Shown: piece by piece, positions 28,515 through 38,310 of the stretch | Position numbering within the stretch: the first letter of the stretch is position 1 | How the letters are laid out: every line of letters starts with the position of its first letter | Origin: Agrobacterium larrymoorei | GTDB taxonomy: Bacteria > Pseudomonadota > Alphaproteobacteria > Rhizobiales > Rhizobiaceae | Direction: 5' to 3' | DNA length: 64,000 nt | Assembly (NCBI RefSeq): GCF_030819275.1 | Contig: NZ_JAUTBL010000002.1 | Location: 498,501 to 562,500 of the forward strand | Notes under the pieces: generated by a model | What the model was told of the DNA's origin: nothing | What the model saw: the letters and a program-made list of their open reading frames with translations, nothing else | The model's database searches: none | Program-made: the position numbers and the translations under genes

Positions 28515-30332
28515 TCAGTGGAAGACGCTGGCGCCCTGGTCGGCGGTTCCGGCATTGCGGCGGAAGGGGGCGAAAAGCTCACGGCCCATTCCCCATTCAT
28601 TGGCAGAGAGATCGGCCTGCGCTGGCTCGCGCTTGGAAAGCTCCGCTGCCGAGACGAGAACTTCCAGCGTGCCGGAGATCGCGTCGAGACGAATGATATC
28701 GCCATCGCGAATGAGCGAGATCGGCCCGCAGTCGGAGGCTTCCGGCGTCACGTGAATGGCGGCAGGTACCTTGCCGGATGCGCCGGACATGCGTCCGTCG
28801 GTCACGAGCGCCACCTTGAAGCCGCGATCCTGAAGCACGCCGAGCGGCGGGGTCAGCCGGTGCAGTTCCGGCATGCCGTTCGCCTTCGGTCCCTGGAAGC
28901 GCACGACGGCGACGAAGTCGCGGTTCAGCTTGCCATCCTTGAAGGCATCCTGAAGTTCCTGCTGGTCGTGGAAGACGATGGCAGGCGCCTCGATGATGTG
29001 CCGCTCCGGCTTCACAGCAGAAATCTTGATGACGGATTTGCCGAGATTGCCGGTTAGCATCTTCAGGCCGCCTGTCGGCTGGAACGGCGTTTCGATGCGG
29101 GAGAGAACCTTCGGATCGTGGCTCTCTTCGGGGGCCGCGTCACGCTGAATGCCGCCGTTCTCGCCAAGCTTGGCATCGATCGTATAGGCCTCAAGCCCGT
29201 GACCGAAGACGGTGCGGACGTCATCATGCACGAAGCCCTGCTTCAGGAGCTGCTTGATGAGGAAGCCCATGCCGCCGGCGGCGTGGAAATGGTTCACATC
29301 TGCAAGACCATTTGGATAGACGCGTGCCAGAAGCGGCACGATGTCGGAGAGATCGGAGATATCCTGCCAGGTGAGAATGATGCCTGCGGCTCGCGCCATG
29401 GCGATCAGGTGCATGGTGTGGTTGGTGGAGCCGCCCGTCGCATGCAAGCCAACCACGCCATTGACCACGGAACGCTCGTCGATCATCTCGCCCGCAGGCG
29501 TAAACTCGTTGCCCTGTGCGGTGATCGCCAATGCGCGCTTCACAGCTTCTCTGGTCAGCGCATCACGCAGCGGCGTATTCGGATTGATGAAGGAGGAGCC
29601 AGGCATATGGAAGCCCATGATCTCCATCAGCATCTGATTGGAGTTGGCGGTGCCGTAGAAAGTGCAGGTGCCGGGGCCGTGATAGGACTTGGATTCCGCT
29701 TCCAGCAGCTCCGCACGACCGACCTTGCCTTCCGCATAAAGCTGGCGGATGCGCGACTTCTCGTCATTCGGCAGACCCGTCGTCATCGGCCCGGCTGGAA
29801 TGAAGACGGCCGGCAGATGGCCGAAGGTCAGGGCTGCGATCACCAGGCCGGGTACGATCTTGTCGCAGACACCGAGATAGACGGCCGCATCGAACATGTT
29901 GTGCGACAGGCCGATGCCGGCTGCCATCGCGATCGCATCGCGGGAAAAGAGCGAGAGCTCCATGCCGGGCTGGCCCTGCGTGACGCCGTCGCACATCGCA
30001 GGCACCGCACCTGCCACCTGCGCAATGCCACCGGCTTCCCTCGCCGCATCGCGAATGATCTGCGGGAAGACCTCGTAAGGCTGGTGGGCGGAAAGCATAT
30101 CGTTGTAGGCGGTGATGATCCCGAGATTGGGAACCCGGTCGCCGGCAAGGATATCCTTGTCGGCGGGGGAACAGACGGCAAAGCCATGGGCGAGGTTGCC
30201 GCAGGAAAGGGTGGAGCGATGAACGCCCTTGGAGACCTGCAGCTGCAGCCGCTCAAGATAGATCTCGCGATAGGGTTTCGAACGTTCAACGATGCGGGCA
30301 GTAATCTCTTGAACGCGTGAGTCGGCAGCCAT
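28515..30332 (-). CDS. edd: phosphogluconate dehydratase Edd
   Basis: Cytosolic iron-sulfur dehydratase converting 6-phosphogluconate to KDPG, the first dedicated Entner-Doudoroff step. 605 residues, standard. IlvD/Edd signatures are [19 protein letters not shown] (about 143-161) and the [18 protein letters not shown] block (about 302-319); conserved cysteines for the cluster lie in these regions. It is the third gene of zwf-pgl-edd, with a 107-base gap to pgl that contains a hairpin. KDPG aldolase (eda) is not in the window. Confidence 0.97.
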   Translation of the reverse strand: MAADSRVQEITARIVERSKPYREIYLERLQLQVSKGVHRSTLSCGNLAHGFAVCSPADKDILAGDRVPNLGIITAYNDMLSAHQPYEVFPQIIRDAAREAGGIAQVAGAVPAMCDGVTQGQPGMELSLFSRDAIAMAAGIGLSHNMFDAAVYLGVCDKIVPGLVIAALTFGHLPAVFIPAGPMTTGLPNDEKSRIRQLYAEGKVGRAELLEAESKSYHGPGTCTFYGTANSNQMLMEIMGFHMPGSSFINPNTPLRDALTREAVKRALAITAQGNEFTPAGEMIDERSVVNGVVGLHATGGSTNHTMHLIAMARAAGIILTWQDISDLSDIVPLLARVYPNGLADVNHFHAAGGMGFLIKQLLKQGFVHDDVRTVFGHGLEAYTIDAKLGENGGIQRDAAPEESHDPKVLSRIETPFQPTGGLKMLTGNLGKSVIKISAVKPERHIIEAPAIVFHDQQELQDAFKDGKLNRDFVAVVRFQGPKANGMPELHRLTPPLGVLQDRGFKVALVTDGRMSGASGKVPAAIHVTPEASDCGPISLIRDGDIIRLDAISGTLEVLVSAAELSKREPAQADLSANEWGMGRELFAPFRRNAGTADQGASVFH

Positions 30333-30356
30333 GGTTCATCCTGTCCTTCTGTTGAG

Positions 30357-30389
30357 CGTCGGCCACAGGCTCAGGAGACCGGGCCGACG
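30357..30389 (-). promoter_or_regulatory. intercistronic hairpin between pgl and edd
   Basis: Eight-base inverted repeat CGTCGGCC (30357-30364) / GGCCGACG (30382-30389) with a 17-base loop, in the gap between the pgl stop and the edd start. No T tract; possible processing or stability element. Confidence 0.4.
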
Positions 30390-30439
30390 ATCATGTTTCA
30401 TTCAAATGCCGGGCACCGCCGCCGCGTGAATGCGGATCG

Positions 30440-31138
30440 TCATGGCGCCCAGTAGATATTCACCGTCGAATCCGCACGGTTCAGGACGGAGCGGATCGGC
30501 ATCTCATCCTCGTCGAGGTCGGACTGCGCTTTCTCCAGCGTCTCCTTCTTCGCCGCACCTTCGATGTGCAGCACCAGGAAACGTGCGTCGTGAAGGGCGG
30601 CGAGGTTGAAGGTCAGCCTTTCCTCGCCGGCATTTTCCGCAGCCATGGTCAGCACGGAGCGCGGCTCATCGAGATCGAGCGCTTCTTCGAGGTTGTCCCC
30701 GCCGGGGAAGAAGGACGCCGTATGTCCGTCGGTCCCCATGCCTAGAATGACGATATCGAACGGGTCGCAGATGTCAGCGGTTCTTGCTGTTGCCAGCGTT
30801 GCCGCATCTTCAGGTGAGGCGGCAGACTGATATAGCGGCACGAAATAGGCAGCCTTCGCCTCGTTCTGCAGAAGGTTCTCGGCCACCAGCTTGTGGTTGG
30901 AGCGATCATTGTCCGGCGGGACGAAACGTTCGTCCACCAAAGTGATGCTGACGCGCGGCCATTCCAGCTCACGCTTGGACAGCGTCTGGAAGAACAGCTT
31001 TGGCGTAGAGCCACCGGAGACGGCCATGCTGGCCGCCCCACGCTCGTCTATGGCTGCTTTCAGATGCGCCGCAACATCGTCTGCGAGCTTCTCGGCCAGT
31101 TCTGGACCGTCCTTGAAGATGTGCATGTTCGGTTCCAT
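30440..31138 (-). CDS. pgl: 6-phosphogluconolactonase Pgl
   Basis: Hydrolyses 6-phosphogluconolactone from Zwf to 6-phosphogluconate. 232 residues from ATG 31138, the start best spaced from AAGGAAG; ATG 31144 and 31126 are alternatives and the frame extends further upstream into zwf. Conserved boxes: SMAVSGGSTPKLFF, LVDERFVPPDNDRSNHKL and ILGMGTDGHTASFFPG. It starts 11 bases after the zwf stop. Confidence 0.95.
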   Translation of the reverse strand: MEPNMHIFKDGPELAEKLADDVAAHLKAAIDERGAASMAVSGGSTPKLFFQTLSKRELEWPRVSITLVDERFVPPDNDRSNHKLVAENLLQNEAKAAYFVPLYQSAASPEDAATLATARTADICDPFDIVILGMGTDGHTASFFPGGDNLEEALDLDEPRSVLTMAAENAGEERLTFNLAALHDARFLVLHIEGAAKKETLEKAQSDLDEDEMPIRSVLNRADSTVNIYWAP

Positions 31139-31149
31139 CCGCATCTTCC

Positions 31150-32625
31150 TTAGTCGGCTTCGTGCCAGGTACGACCGTCTCGCTCGATCAGCGCGATTGC
31201 GCCACTTGGTCCCCAGGTGCCGGAGGTGTAACCCTGCACGCCCTGACCGACGGCTTCCCAGCTTTTCAGGATCGGATCGACCCAGTTCCACGCCGCTTCC
31301 ACTTCGTCGCGGCGCATGAAAAGCGTCTGGTTCGAGCGGATCGTATCCATCAACAGACGCTCATAGGCATCCGGGTTGCGCACGTTGAAGGCCTCGGCAA
31401 AACTCATATCGAGCGATACCTGACGAAGACGCATGCCGCCCGGGCCCGGATCCTTGATGAGCAGAGACTGCTTGACGCCTTCATCCGGCTGCAGGCGGAT
31501 CACCAGCTTGTTGGCTTCGATCTTGCCGGCAGCGTCATCGAAGATCGAATGCGGGATCTGCTTGAAGGTGACGACGATTTCCGAAACGCGCGTGGCAAGG
31601 CGCTTGCCGGTACGGATGTAGAAAGGTACGCCCGCCCAGCGCCAGTTGCCGATTTCCGCCTTGAGGGCGACGAAGGTTTCCGTGTTGGAAACGCCGCCTT
31701 CCAGCTCTTCCAGATAACCCTTGACCGGGCCGCCTGCCGAAGCACCAGCGCGGTATTGTCCGCGCACGGTGTTCTTCTCGACATTGGATTGCGTGATCGG
31801 CTTCAGCGCGCGCAGCACTTTCAACTTCTCGTCGCGCACCGCTTCGGCGTTCATCGACGATGGAGGCTCCATCGCGACGAGGCAAAGCAACTGGAGAATA
31901 TGGTTCTGCACCATATCGCGAAGCGCGCCCGCCTTGTCGTAGTAACCTGCGCGGCCCTCTAGTCCGACGGACTCGGCAACGGTGATCTGCACGTGGTCGA
32001 TATGGGTGGAATTCCACAGCGGCTCGTAGAGCGCGTTGGCAAAGCGCAGAACCATGAGGTTCTGAACCGTCTCCTTGCCCAGATAGTGGTCGATACGGAA
32101 GATCTGCTCTTCCTTGAAGACGTTACCAAGCGTGTCGTTCAGCTCCAGCGCGGAAGCCAAGTCACGGCCGATCGGCTTTTCCACCACGATGCGGGTGGAT
32201 TTGGTGATCAGCTTGTGGTCACGGATCTTCGAGGCGATGTCGCCAAAAATTCCAGGCGCAACGGCAAGGTAGAAAGCGCGGATGCGATCCTTGCCTTCGT
32301 CGAGAAGTTTCTTCAGCTTGTCCCAACCATCGTCGGACTTGGCATCGACAGGAACGTAGAAGAGGCGCGCACAAAACTTGGCGACCTGCTCCTCGTCATA
32401 TTCGCCCGCCTTCAGATGCTCCTTCAGGGCATCCTGGGCAAACTTCCGATATTCCTCATGCGTCATGACAGAGCGGGAAGCGCCGATGATGCGGGTCGGT
32501 TCGGTCAACTGGCCTTCCACCTGACGGTGGTAAAGGGCGGGCAGAAGCTTGCGTTCTGCCAGATCGCCTGTGCCGCCAAAGACGACGCAATCAAAGGGGT
32601 CAACGGGAATAATTTGACTGCTCAT
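31150..32625 (-). CDS. zwf: glucose-6-phosphate 1-dehydrogenase Zwf
   Basis: NADP-dependent oxidation of glucose-6-phosphate, feeding the Entner-Doudoroff pathway through Pgl and Edd. 491 residues. Nucleotide-binding GGTGDLAERK near residue 18 and the active-site segment RIDHYLGKETVQNL near residue 178 are intact. First gene of zwf-pgl-edd; the promoter should lie in 32626-32781, where the AT-rich stretch ATAATCTAATCGATTTAAAA is the best candidate. Confidence 0.97.
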   Translation of the reverse strand: MSSQIIPVDPFDCVVFGGTGDLAERKLLPALYHRQVEGQLTEPTRIIGASRSVMTHEEYRKFAQDALKEHLKAGEYDEEQVAKFCARLFYVPVDAKSDDGWDKLKKLLDEGKDRIRAFYLAVAPGIFGDIASKIRDHKLITKSTRIVVEKPIGRDLASALELNDTLGNVFKEEQIFRIDHYLGKETVQNLMVLRFANALYEPLWNSTHIDHVQITVAESVGLEGRAGYYDKAGALRDMVQNHILQLLCLVAMEPPSSMNAEAVRDEKLKVLRALKPITQSNVEKNTVRGQYRAGASAGGPVKGYLEELEGGVSNTETFVALKAEIGNWRWAGVPFYIRTGKRLATRVSEIVVTFKQIPHSIFDDAAGKIEANKLVIRLQPDEGVKQSLLIKDPGPGGMRLRQVSLDMSFAEAFNVRNPDAYERLLMDTIRSNQTLFMRRDEVEAAWNWVDPILKSWEAVGQGVQGYTSGTWGPSGAIALIERDGRTWHEAD

Positions 32626-32781
32626 GTCGATTCTCTCGATCTCTACACGTTAGGGGCATCCATAATCTAATCGATTTAAAAATGCCAGAGTTGATGTAAG
32701 AAATAATGAATTTTGCTGCTGGCCGGTCATGCCAGCGAGGGGTCCAATCGCTGCTTTTGCGTAATGCGAAGGCAGGCTCCT

Positions 32782-34068
32782 TCAAAACCTGTCCCGTAGA
32801 GCATACCATGTCAGCGCCAGGAACAGGAGCGGCGCCCGCAGCGATGTCCCGCCCGGGAAGGATGGCACGTCGAGTGCGGCAAACTGATCGAGCGCCTTGT
32901 CCTTATTGATCACCATATCCGCATAAAGCTTGCCACAATAGTTGGACAGCATCACACCGTGGCCGGAATAACCACCGATGGAAATCACCCCCGGCATGAC
33001 TTCACGCACGAATGGCTGGCGGGTCAGCGTAATACCGACAGAGCCGCCCCACGCATGCGTCATCTCGACATTGGCAAGCGCGGGGTAGATTTCCGAAATC
33101 TGCTTGCGGATGTGCTTGGAAATGTCGCGTGGCGAATCCGCCGTGTAGGCTTCTCGCCCGCCAAACAGCAGGCGGTTATCCAGTGTCTTGCGGAAATAGC
33201 GCACGACGAAGCGCGAATCCGCCACGGCTTCCTTGTCCGGAATGATCGATGGAAACTGATCAAGCGGTGCCGTCGCCCCGATGAAGGAGCGGATCGGCAT
33301 CACATGCGCCGCGGTGACAGGCTCCAGATTGCCGATATAGGCATTGGTCGCAATCAGCGCACGGTTGGCAGTGATCGTGCCCGAGGGCGTTTCGATCAGC
33401 GTCTTACCGCCGGACTGACGGATCGACTTGGCGGGCGTCATCTCGAAGATATCGGCGCCCGCCGTTTTCGCTGCTTTCGCCAGCCCGACCAGCAGTTTCA
33501 GTGGATGAATGTGGCCGGTGCCGGTATCGCGCACGCCGCAATGATAGTGAGACGACCCCAAGCGATCAGCGGTTTCGTCCTTCTCCATGAAGGAGATTTG
33601 CTCATAGCCATAGCGGCCGACCATGGCGTCGACGCTGTCTCGATAACTCTTCTCATAAGCGCGCTTGTGCGAGACGTTCAACTGCCCGGGCTGGAACTCC
33701 ATGTCGATCTGATTGTCTCGGGCAAAGTCGAGCACATAGTGCTTGGCATTTTCCGCAAGGTCGAAAAGCGCCTTGGAGCGTTCGAAGCCGATCTTCTCTT
33801 CAAGCTCATCCGGCCAGGCGCGCTGGCCCGTGCCGAATTGCCCGCCATTGCGTCCCGAAGCGCCATCGCCAAAGCGATGCGCCTCGATGAGGGTGACGGA
33901 AATGCCCGCGCGCGCCAGATTGCAGGCCGCCTGCAAGCCGGTAAAGCCGCCGCCGATAATGGCGACGTCGGAAGTCCGCGACCCATCCATCGCCGGATAG
34001 TCGGGCCTGTCGGCAACCGTATCCTGATACCAGGAAATACCCGGCGCAATCGGGCTCTGCCATGTCAT
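32782..34068 (-). CDS. puuB: gamma-glutamylputrescine oxidoreductase-like flavoprotein PuuB
   Basis: 428-residue DAO-family FAD enzyme. The dinucleotide-binding motif is VAIIGGGFTGLQAACNLA near residue 36, followed by GDGASGRNGGQFGTGQRAW, a stretch typical of PuuB/OrdL-type oxidases, and a C-terminal IGGYSGHGVMLSNYCGKL. Lying nine bases after a puuA-like gene supports oxidation of gamma-glutamyl-putrescine in polyamine catabolism. PuuC and PuuD equivalents are not nearby, so the pathway would be completed elsewhere. Other amine substrates are possible. Confidence 0.88.
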   Translation of the reverse strand: MTWQSPIAPGISWYQDTVADRPDYPAMDGSRTSDVAIIGGGFTGLQAACNLARAGISVTLIEAHRFGDGASGRNGGQFGTGQRAWPDELEEKIGFERSKALFDLAENAKHYVLDFARDNQIDMEFQPGQLNVSHKRAYEKSYRDSVDAMVGRYGYEQISFMEKDETADRLGSSHYHCGVRDTGTGHIHPLKLLVGLAKAAKTAGADIFEMTPAKSIRQSGGKTLIETPSGTITANRALIATNAYIGNLEPVTAAHVMPIRSFIGATAPLDQFPSIIPDKEAVADSRFVVRYFRKTLDNRLLFGGREAYTADSPRDISKHIRKQISEIYPALANVEMTHAWGGSVGITLTRQPFVREVMPGVISIGGYSGHGVMLSNYCGKLYADMVINKDKALDQFAALDVPSFPGGTSLRAPLLFLALTWYALRDRF

Positions 34069-34077
34069 ATATTTACC

Positions 34078-35514
34078 TCACACGTTCAGCAGGAGGAACT
34101 CGCGCTCCCAGGGGCTGATCACCTGCATGAAGGTTTCGAATTCGCCCCGTTTCAGGCCAGCATAAAGGCCGACGAATTCGTTGCCGAAGATGCGTTCGAA
34201 CTGCTGCTCCTGCTCCAGAAGCGCGACTGCCTCCAGCAGGCCGCGTGGAAGCTCTATCGAGCCTTCATTGGCCGTCTCATAGGTCGGTTCGGTCGGCTCG
34301 ATATTGTTCATGATGCCGAGCCAGCCACAGCCGAGCGACGCGGCAAGCGCGAGATACGGATTGGCATCGGAGCTCGGCAGGCGGTTTTCCACGCGCCGCG
34401 CCTGCGGGCCTGAAATCGGCACGCGAAAGGCCGTGGTGCGGTTGTCATAGCCCCAGGCATTGTTGACCGGGCAGGCCATATCCGGCGTCAGGCGGCGATA
34501 GGAATTCACATAGGGTGCAAGCATGACGAGCGCGTTCGGTACATAGCGCTGCATGCCACCAACGAAGGAGAAGAACTCCTTCGACGGGCTCCCATCCTTG
34601 TTGGAAAACACGTTCTCGCCGGTCTCGATATCGATGACGGACTGGTGAATGTGCATCGCCGAACCCGGTTGGGCCTGCATGGGCTTTGCCATGAAGGTGG
34701 CGTAGATGCCGTGTTTCAGCGCAGCTTCGCGAATAGTGCGCTTGAAGAGGAACACCTGATCGGCAAGCTCGACCGGATCCCCATGGCGGAGATTGATTTC
34801 GAGCTGCGCGGGGCCTTCTTCATGGATAAGGGTGTCGATCTCGAGACCCTGCTTTTCCGAGAAGTGGTAGATGTCGTCGATCAACTCGTCGAACTCGTTG
34901 ATGCCGGCAATCGAATAGCTCTGGCCACCGACAATGGAGCGCCCTGAACGACCCTTCGGCGGATGCAGAGGGTAATCGGGGTCGTCGTTCATCGCCACGA
35001 GATAGAACTCGATTTCGGGCGCCACGACCGGCTTCCAGCCCTTTTCCCTATAAAGAGAGAGCACGTTCTTCAAAACGTTGCGAGGCGTATAGGAGACGGG
35101 TTTGCCTTCTTGATCCACGACATCGCAAATGACTTGCGCGGTCGGGTCGCTTTCCCACGGTACGACGGAAAGTGTCGAAAGATCAGGGACCAGCTTCAGG
35201 TCGCTGTCGCGGGGTTCATAGCGGAAATTCGCGGTCTCATCCGGATAATCGCCGGAAATCGTATGACGATAGAGTGCAGAGGGCAGCGCCAGCGAGGTAT
35301 CGCCGGTAAACTTCGCCGTCGGCATCATCTTGCCGCGGGGAACGCCTGCCAGATCGGGAGTGATGCATTCGATGTCTTCGATCCCGCGTGCCTTCAACCA
35401 TTGAGCCGCTTCGCGCCAGGTGGAGACGCCGCGGGTAGAGGAGAGTTCAACGGGTGGTTTCTTCGCCATGGTTGCCGGTTTTTTCGGGCGGAGCATGGTT
35501 TTCTTCGGGGGCAT
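34078..35514 (-). CDS. puuA: glutamine synthetase-family gamma-glutamylputrescine synthetase PuuA
   Basis: 478 residues from ATG 35514; a second ATG at 35469 would remove a lysine-rich 15-residue leader and cannot be ruled out, as neither has a good ribosome site. Glutamine synthetase fold: EIEFYLV metal site near residue 167, the AMHIHQSV block near 291, and SSDANPYLALAASLGCGWLG near 378. Coupled to puuB, it most likely ligates glutamate to putrescine or a related amine. It lacks the GlnA adenylylation-loop tyrosine context, in keeping with a specialised paralog. Confidence 0.88.
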   Translation of the reverse strand: MPPKKTMLRPKKPATMAKKPPVELSSTRGVSTWREAAQWLKARGIEDIECITPDLAGVPRGKMMPTAKFTGDTSLALPSALYRHTISGDYPDETANFRYEPRDSDLKLVPDLSTLSVVPWESDPTAQVICDVVDQEGKPVSYTPRNVLKNVLSLYREKGWKPVVAPEIEFYLVAMNDDPDYPLHPPKGRSGRSIVGGQSYSIAGINEFDELIDDIYHFSEKQGLEIDTLIHEEGPAQLEINLRHGDPVELADQVFLFKRTIREAALKHGIYATFMAKPMQAQPGSAMHIHQSVIDIETGENVFSNKDGSPSKEFFSFVGGMQRYVPNALVMLAPYVNSYRRLTPDMACPVNNAWGYDNRTTAFRVPISGPQARRVENRLPSSDANPYLALAASLGCGWLGIMNNIEPTEPTYETANEGSIELPRGLLEAVALLEQEQQFERIFGNEFVGLYAGLKRGEFETFMQVISPWEREFLLLNV

Positions 35515-35641
35515 AAATCACCGGGGTGTGTTTCGACTGGGGCCATAATAGTCAGACTTTGACAATTGGCGAGAGGGGAATGCGCATTGACAAGAAGCCG
35601 GACTTCGAAAAGAGGAAGTGCAACAAGGATAAGGAAAATCC

Positions 35642-36826
35642 ATGACGGAAAAATGTGATGTGCTGATTTTGGGTGCCGGGGCCGCAGGCATGATGTGCGC
35701 CATCCGTGCCGGTCAGCGTGCTCGCTCCGTCATCATTCTCGACCATGCCAAAGCGCCGGGCGAGAAAATCCGCATCTCCGGTGGCGGGCGCTGCAACTTT
35801 ACCAACATCTATGCCGGGCCGAAGAACTATCTCTCGCAAAACCCGCATTTCGCCAAGTCTGCACTTGCCCGCTACACGCCGCGCGACTTTCTCGATCTGG
35901 TCGAGAAGCACAAGATTGCCTGGCACGAAAAGACGCTCGGCCAACTCTTCTGCGACGACAGCGCCAAGGACATCATCCGCATGCTGCTGACGGAGATGCA
36001 GGCGGTGGGTGCCAAGCTGCGGCTACAGACGGAGATTACGTCGGTCGAAGGCATGGCAACGGGCGGCTTTCGCGTGGCGACGTCGCAAGGGTCTATCGAG
36101 GCAAAGAGCCTGGTGATTGCCACCGGCGGAAAGTCGATCCCCAAGATGGGCTCCACCGGCTTCGCTTACAAACTTGCCGAGCAATTCGGGCTCTCTTTGG
36201 TCGAGCCGCGCCCTGGTCTCGTGCCGCTAACGCTCGATCCGGCGCAGTTGGAGCGACTGTCGCCTCTCGCTGGCGTTGCAGTTCCGGCCGATGTCTCGCA
36301 CGGTAAAACGACGTTTCGCGAAGCGCTGCTTTTTACCCATCGCGGCTTGAGCGGCCCGTCCATTTTGCAGATCTCATCCTATTGGCGGGAAAGCGATTCC
36401 ATTCGTCTGAAGCTTGAGCCGGATCTCGATATTGCCGAGAAGCTGAAGGCCGCCAAAAAGGCCAATGGCAAGCAGTCTGCCCAGACGGCGTTGGGCGAAA
36501 TCTTGCCGAAGCGGCTTGCGCAATATCTGGTGGAGCAATCAGGTCTCACCAGCCATCTTGCCGATCTGTCGGACAAGGCATTAGCGGCGCTTGCGGCCAG
36601 CGCGCAGGACTGGCAGATCAAGCCGTCCGGTTCGGAAGGATATCGCACCGCCGAAGTCACGCTAGGCGGTGTCGATACCACTCATTTGGACTCAAAAACC
36701 ATGCAGGCAAAGTCGGTGCCAGGGCTCTATTTCATTGGCGAGGGCGTGGATGTCACAGGCTGGCTCGGCGGCTATAATTTTCAATGGGCCTGGGCATCCG
36801 GTTATGCTGCCGGAGAATCCGTTTAG
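35642..36826 (+). CDS. HI0933/BaiN-family flavoprotein
   Basis: 394 residues with an N-terminal FAD-binding motif LILGAGAAGMMCAI, the hallmark GGGRCNFTN near residue 48, IATGGKSIPKMGSTGFAY near residue 160 and a C-terminal GEGVDVTGWLGGYNFQWAW. This is the conserved HI0933 (YhiN) family, whose members have been assigned various oxidoreductase roles; the true substrate is unknown. It is divergent from puuA across 127 bases. No partner genes in the same direction. Confidence 0.9.
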   Translation: MTEKCDVLILGAGAAGMMCAIRAGQRARSVIILDHAKAPGEKIRISGGGRCNFTNIYAGPKNYLSQNPHFAKSALARYTPRDFLDLVEKHKIAWHEKTLGQLFCDDSAKDIIRMLLTEMQAVGAKLRLQTEITSVEGMATGGFRVATSQGSIEAKSLVIATGGKSIPKMGSTGFAYKLAEQFGLSLVEPRPGLVPLTLDPAQLERLSPLAGVAVPADVSHGKTTFREALLFTHRGLSGPSILQISSYWRESDSIRLKLEPDLDIAEKLKAAKKANGKQSAQTALGEILPKRLAQYLVEQSGLTSHLADLSDKALAALAASAQDWQIKPSGSEGYRTAEVTLGGVDTTHLDSKTMQAKSVPGLYFIGEGVDVTGWLGGYNFQWAWASGYAAGESV

Positions 36827-36949
36827 TGCAATTCCGATAAAGATGTGCCCACTGAAATTCCGCTAATGCCTCGCTCTCACGCGTTTCGGATGCAAGGCTG
36901 AAACAGTTTCACTGGAAATGCTGCAGCGCGGCGGGGCTTTAACATCTTG

Positions 36950-37354
36950 TTAAGGGGCCGGAGTCATGCTGACCTCTATGCCAGCACAACGCGAGTTGGA
37001 ACATGAGGTCTCGCTGGACGCCGGAACCCGGCATTGGACGGTTATGTTTTTCGTTGGAAGCCGCTCATGATGATGTCCAGAAATCGCGCTCGCGCCGTCG
37101 CTATTGCCCGCACACGCAATGACAACCTCCTTTTTGCCTTTCGCCTGAGCCTGATTGCTGCCGGTGCTCTCGCGGCTTTGCTCGCTATCGCGCTTTAAGT
37201 TTGGAAGCCCGCGCCTCAGTGCCGCAAAAGCGCGCCGCATGATGCCTGGTGCGCAGGCTTCAGCGTAAAATTTTTCCTCTGCTTCCCGCCTCGCCCTCGG
37301 GCCTTCAGGAGCTGGCACCCTTATGAAGCCGAAGGCTGTGTAAATCTCATGCAT
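36950..37354 (-). CDS. possible small hypothetical protein (MHEIYTAFGF...)
   Basis: 134 codons from ATG 37354, which has a strong GGGGAG ribosome site about eight bases upstream. The first 55 residues (with a charged EEKFYAEACAPGIMRRAFAALRRG amphipathic segment broken over positions 28-51) look like a genuine protein; after about residue 60 the sequence becomes serine/glycine-rich and low in hydrophobics, as if read beyond an ancestral stop. It is divergent from the LysR gene, 86 bases apart, so LysR control is plausible. Function unknown. Confidence 0.45.
   Translation of the reverse strand: MHEIYTAFGFIRVPAPEGPRARREAEEKFYAEACAPGIMRRAFAALRRGLPNLKRDSEQSRESTGSNQAQAKGKKEVVIACAGNSDGASAISGHHHERLPTKNITVQCRVPASSETSCSNSRCAGIEVSMTPAP
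37067..37198 (+). CDS. possible 43-residue single-pass membrane protein
   Basis: ATG at 37067 (with two more in-frame ATGs directly after) to TAA at 37196-37198. The product has an arginine-rich N-terminus of about 20 residues and one hydrophobic helix (about residues 21-43, ending AALLAIAL), a common form for small membrane proteins. TTGGAAG lies about ten bases upstream. It lies wholly antisense within the 36950-37354 frame, so at most one may be real. Confidence 0.35.
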   Translation: MMMSRNRARAVAIARTRNDNLLFAFRLSLIAAGALAALLAIAL

Positions 37355-37440
37355 GGTGAACTCCCCTTTGTTGAGTGTCACCATCCTGCACACCTGTTTT
37401 TGCTTTATCTGCATCCAGGAATGCCTTACGTTTTTCAATC

Positions 37441-38310
37441 ATGAAAAACATCGGATGGGATGCCTTTCAGCTTTTTCTCGACGTCGCCAGAGGCGGAGGG
37501 CTCACGGGTGCGGCAGGCACCACGCGCCTCAGCCCGGCTACGATCGGTCGTAAAATGCTGGAACTGGAGCAAAAGCTTGGTAAGGCACTCTTTGTCAGAA
37601 GCCAGACCGGATACGCGCTGACGGCTGACGGTCGTACCCTCTTCGATAACCTTCGTGCGATGGAAGAGGCCGCCGGAACGATTGATGGCTGGCGAAAATC
37701 AAGCGTCACCACATCTCTGGTCCGGATCGCGCTAGGCACATGGAATGCGCAGTTGATGATGAGCAATTTCTCAGCCATTTGCAGCGAACGCGACAGTTTC
37801 CGCATCGACCTCTTCATCGCCGAACAAAGAGCGACGCTGGCGCATCGCGAAAACGATATCGGCATCCGCGCTTTCGAGCCTGAAGAACGCAATCTGGCAG
37901 CGGTCAAAACCGGCGATGTTGCTTACGCGGCTTACCGGTTGCGCAATGCGCCTCAATCCGTCGCCGACCGCTGGATTGCGATCGACAAGGAAAATGCGAT
38001 CTCCGCCTATCTGCGCTGGCCGCATGAGCTTGCTCCAGACAAGATAGTGGTGACGGTGAACCGCCCGTCAGCGTTGCGGGAACTCATTCTCTCTGGCGCA
38101 GGCACAGCGGTGCTACCGTGTTTCATCGGCGATGCGGATGCGCGGCTCGTGCGAGAAGGGATGGAGATCGGTGAGCTTCGCCATCAGCAATGGCTGGTGA
38201 TGAACAACGAGGACCGCCACCGCCGTGATATACGGACGGTGGCAGACCGAATGATCAAGCTCATCAAACAGAACGCCGACCTTTACGCGGGGCGGACGTC
38301 TGCACGTTAG
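37441..38310 (+). CDS. LysR-family transcriptional regulator
   Basis: 289 residues from ATG 37441, where the LysR helix-turn-helix starts (WDAFQLFLDVARGGGLTGAA, with SPATIGRKMLELEQKLG recognition helix). The effector domain (about 90-285) is less conserved; its LysR subgroup is the one with a GWRKSS linker. Target unknown; it is divergent from the small 36950-37354 frame. Its TAG stop overlaps the stop of the opposing 81-residue gene by two bases. Confidence 0.88.
   Translation: MKNIGWDAFQLFLDVARGGGLTGAAGTTRLSPATIGRKMLELEQKLGKALFVRSQTGYALTADGRTLFDNLRAMEEAAGTIDGWRKSSVTTSLVRIALGTWNAQLMMSNFSAICSERDSFRIDLFIAEQRATLAHRENDIGIRAFEPEERNLAAVKTGDVAYAAYRLRNAPQSVADRWIAIDKENAISAYLRWPHELAPDKIVVTVNRPSALRELILSGAGTAVLPCFIGDADARLVREGMEIGELRHQQWLVMNNEDRHRRDIRTVADRMIKLIKQNADLYAGRTSAR

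Larger units (their letters stand above)
36827..37440. other. intergenic region with two overlapping small candidate genes
   Basis: 614 bases between the flavoprotein gene and the LysR gene. It contains two small antisense-overlapping open frames, 36950-37354 (minus) and 37067-37198 (plus), both listed separately. 36827-36949 shows nothing I can name. Confidence 0.4.
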
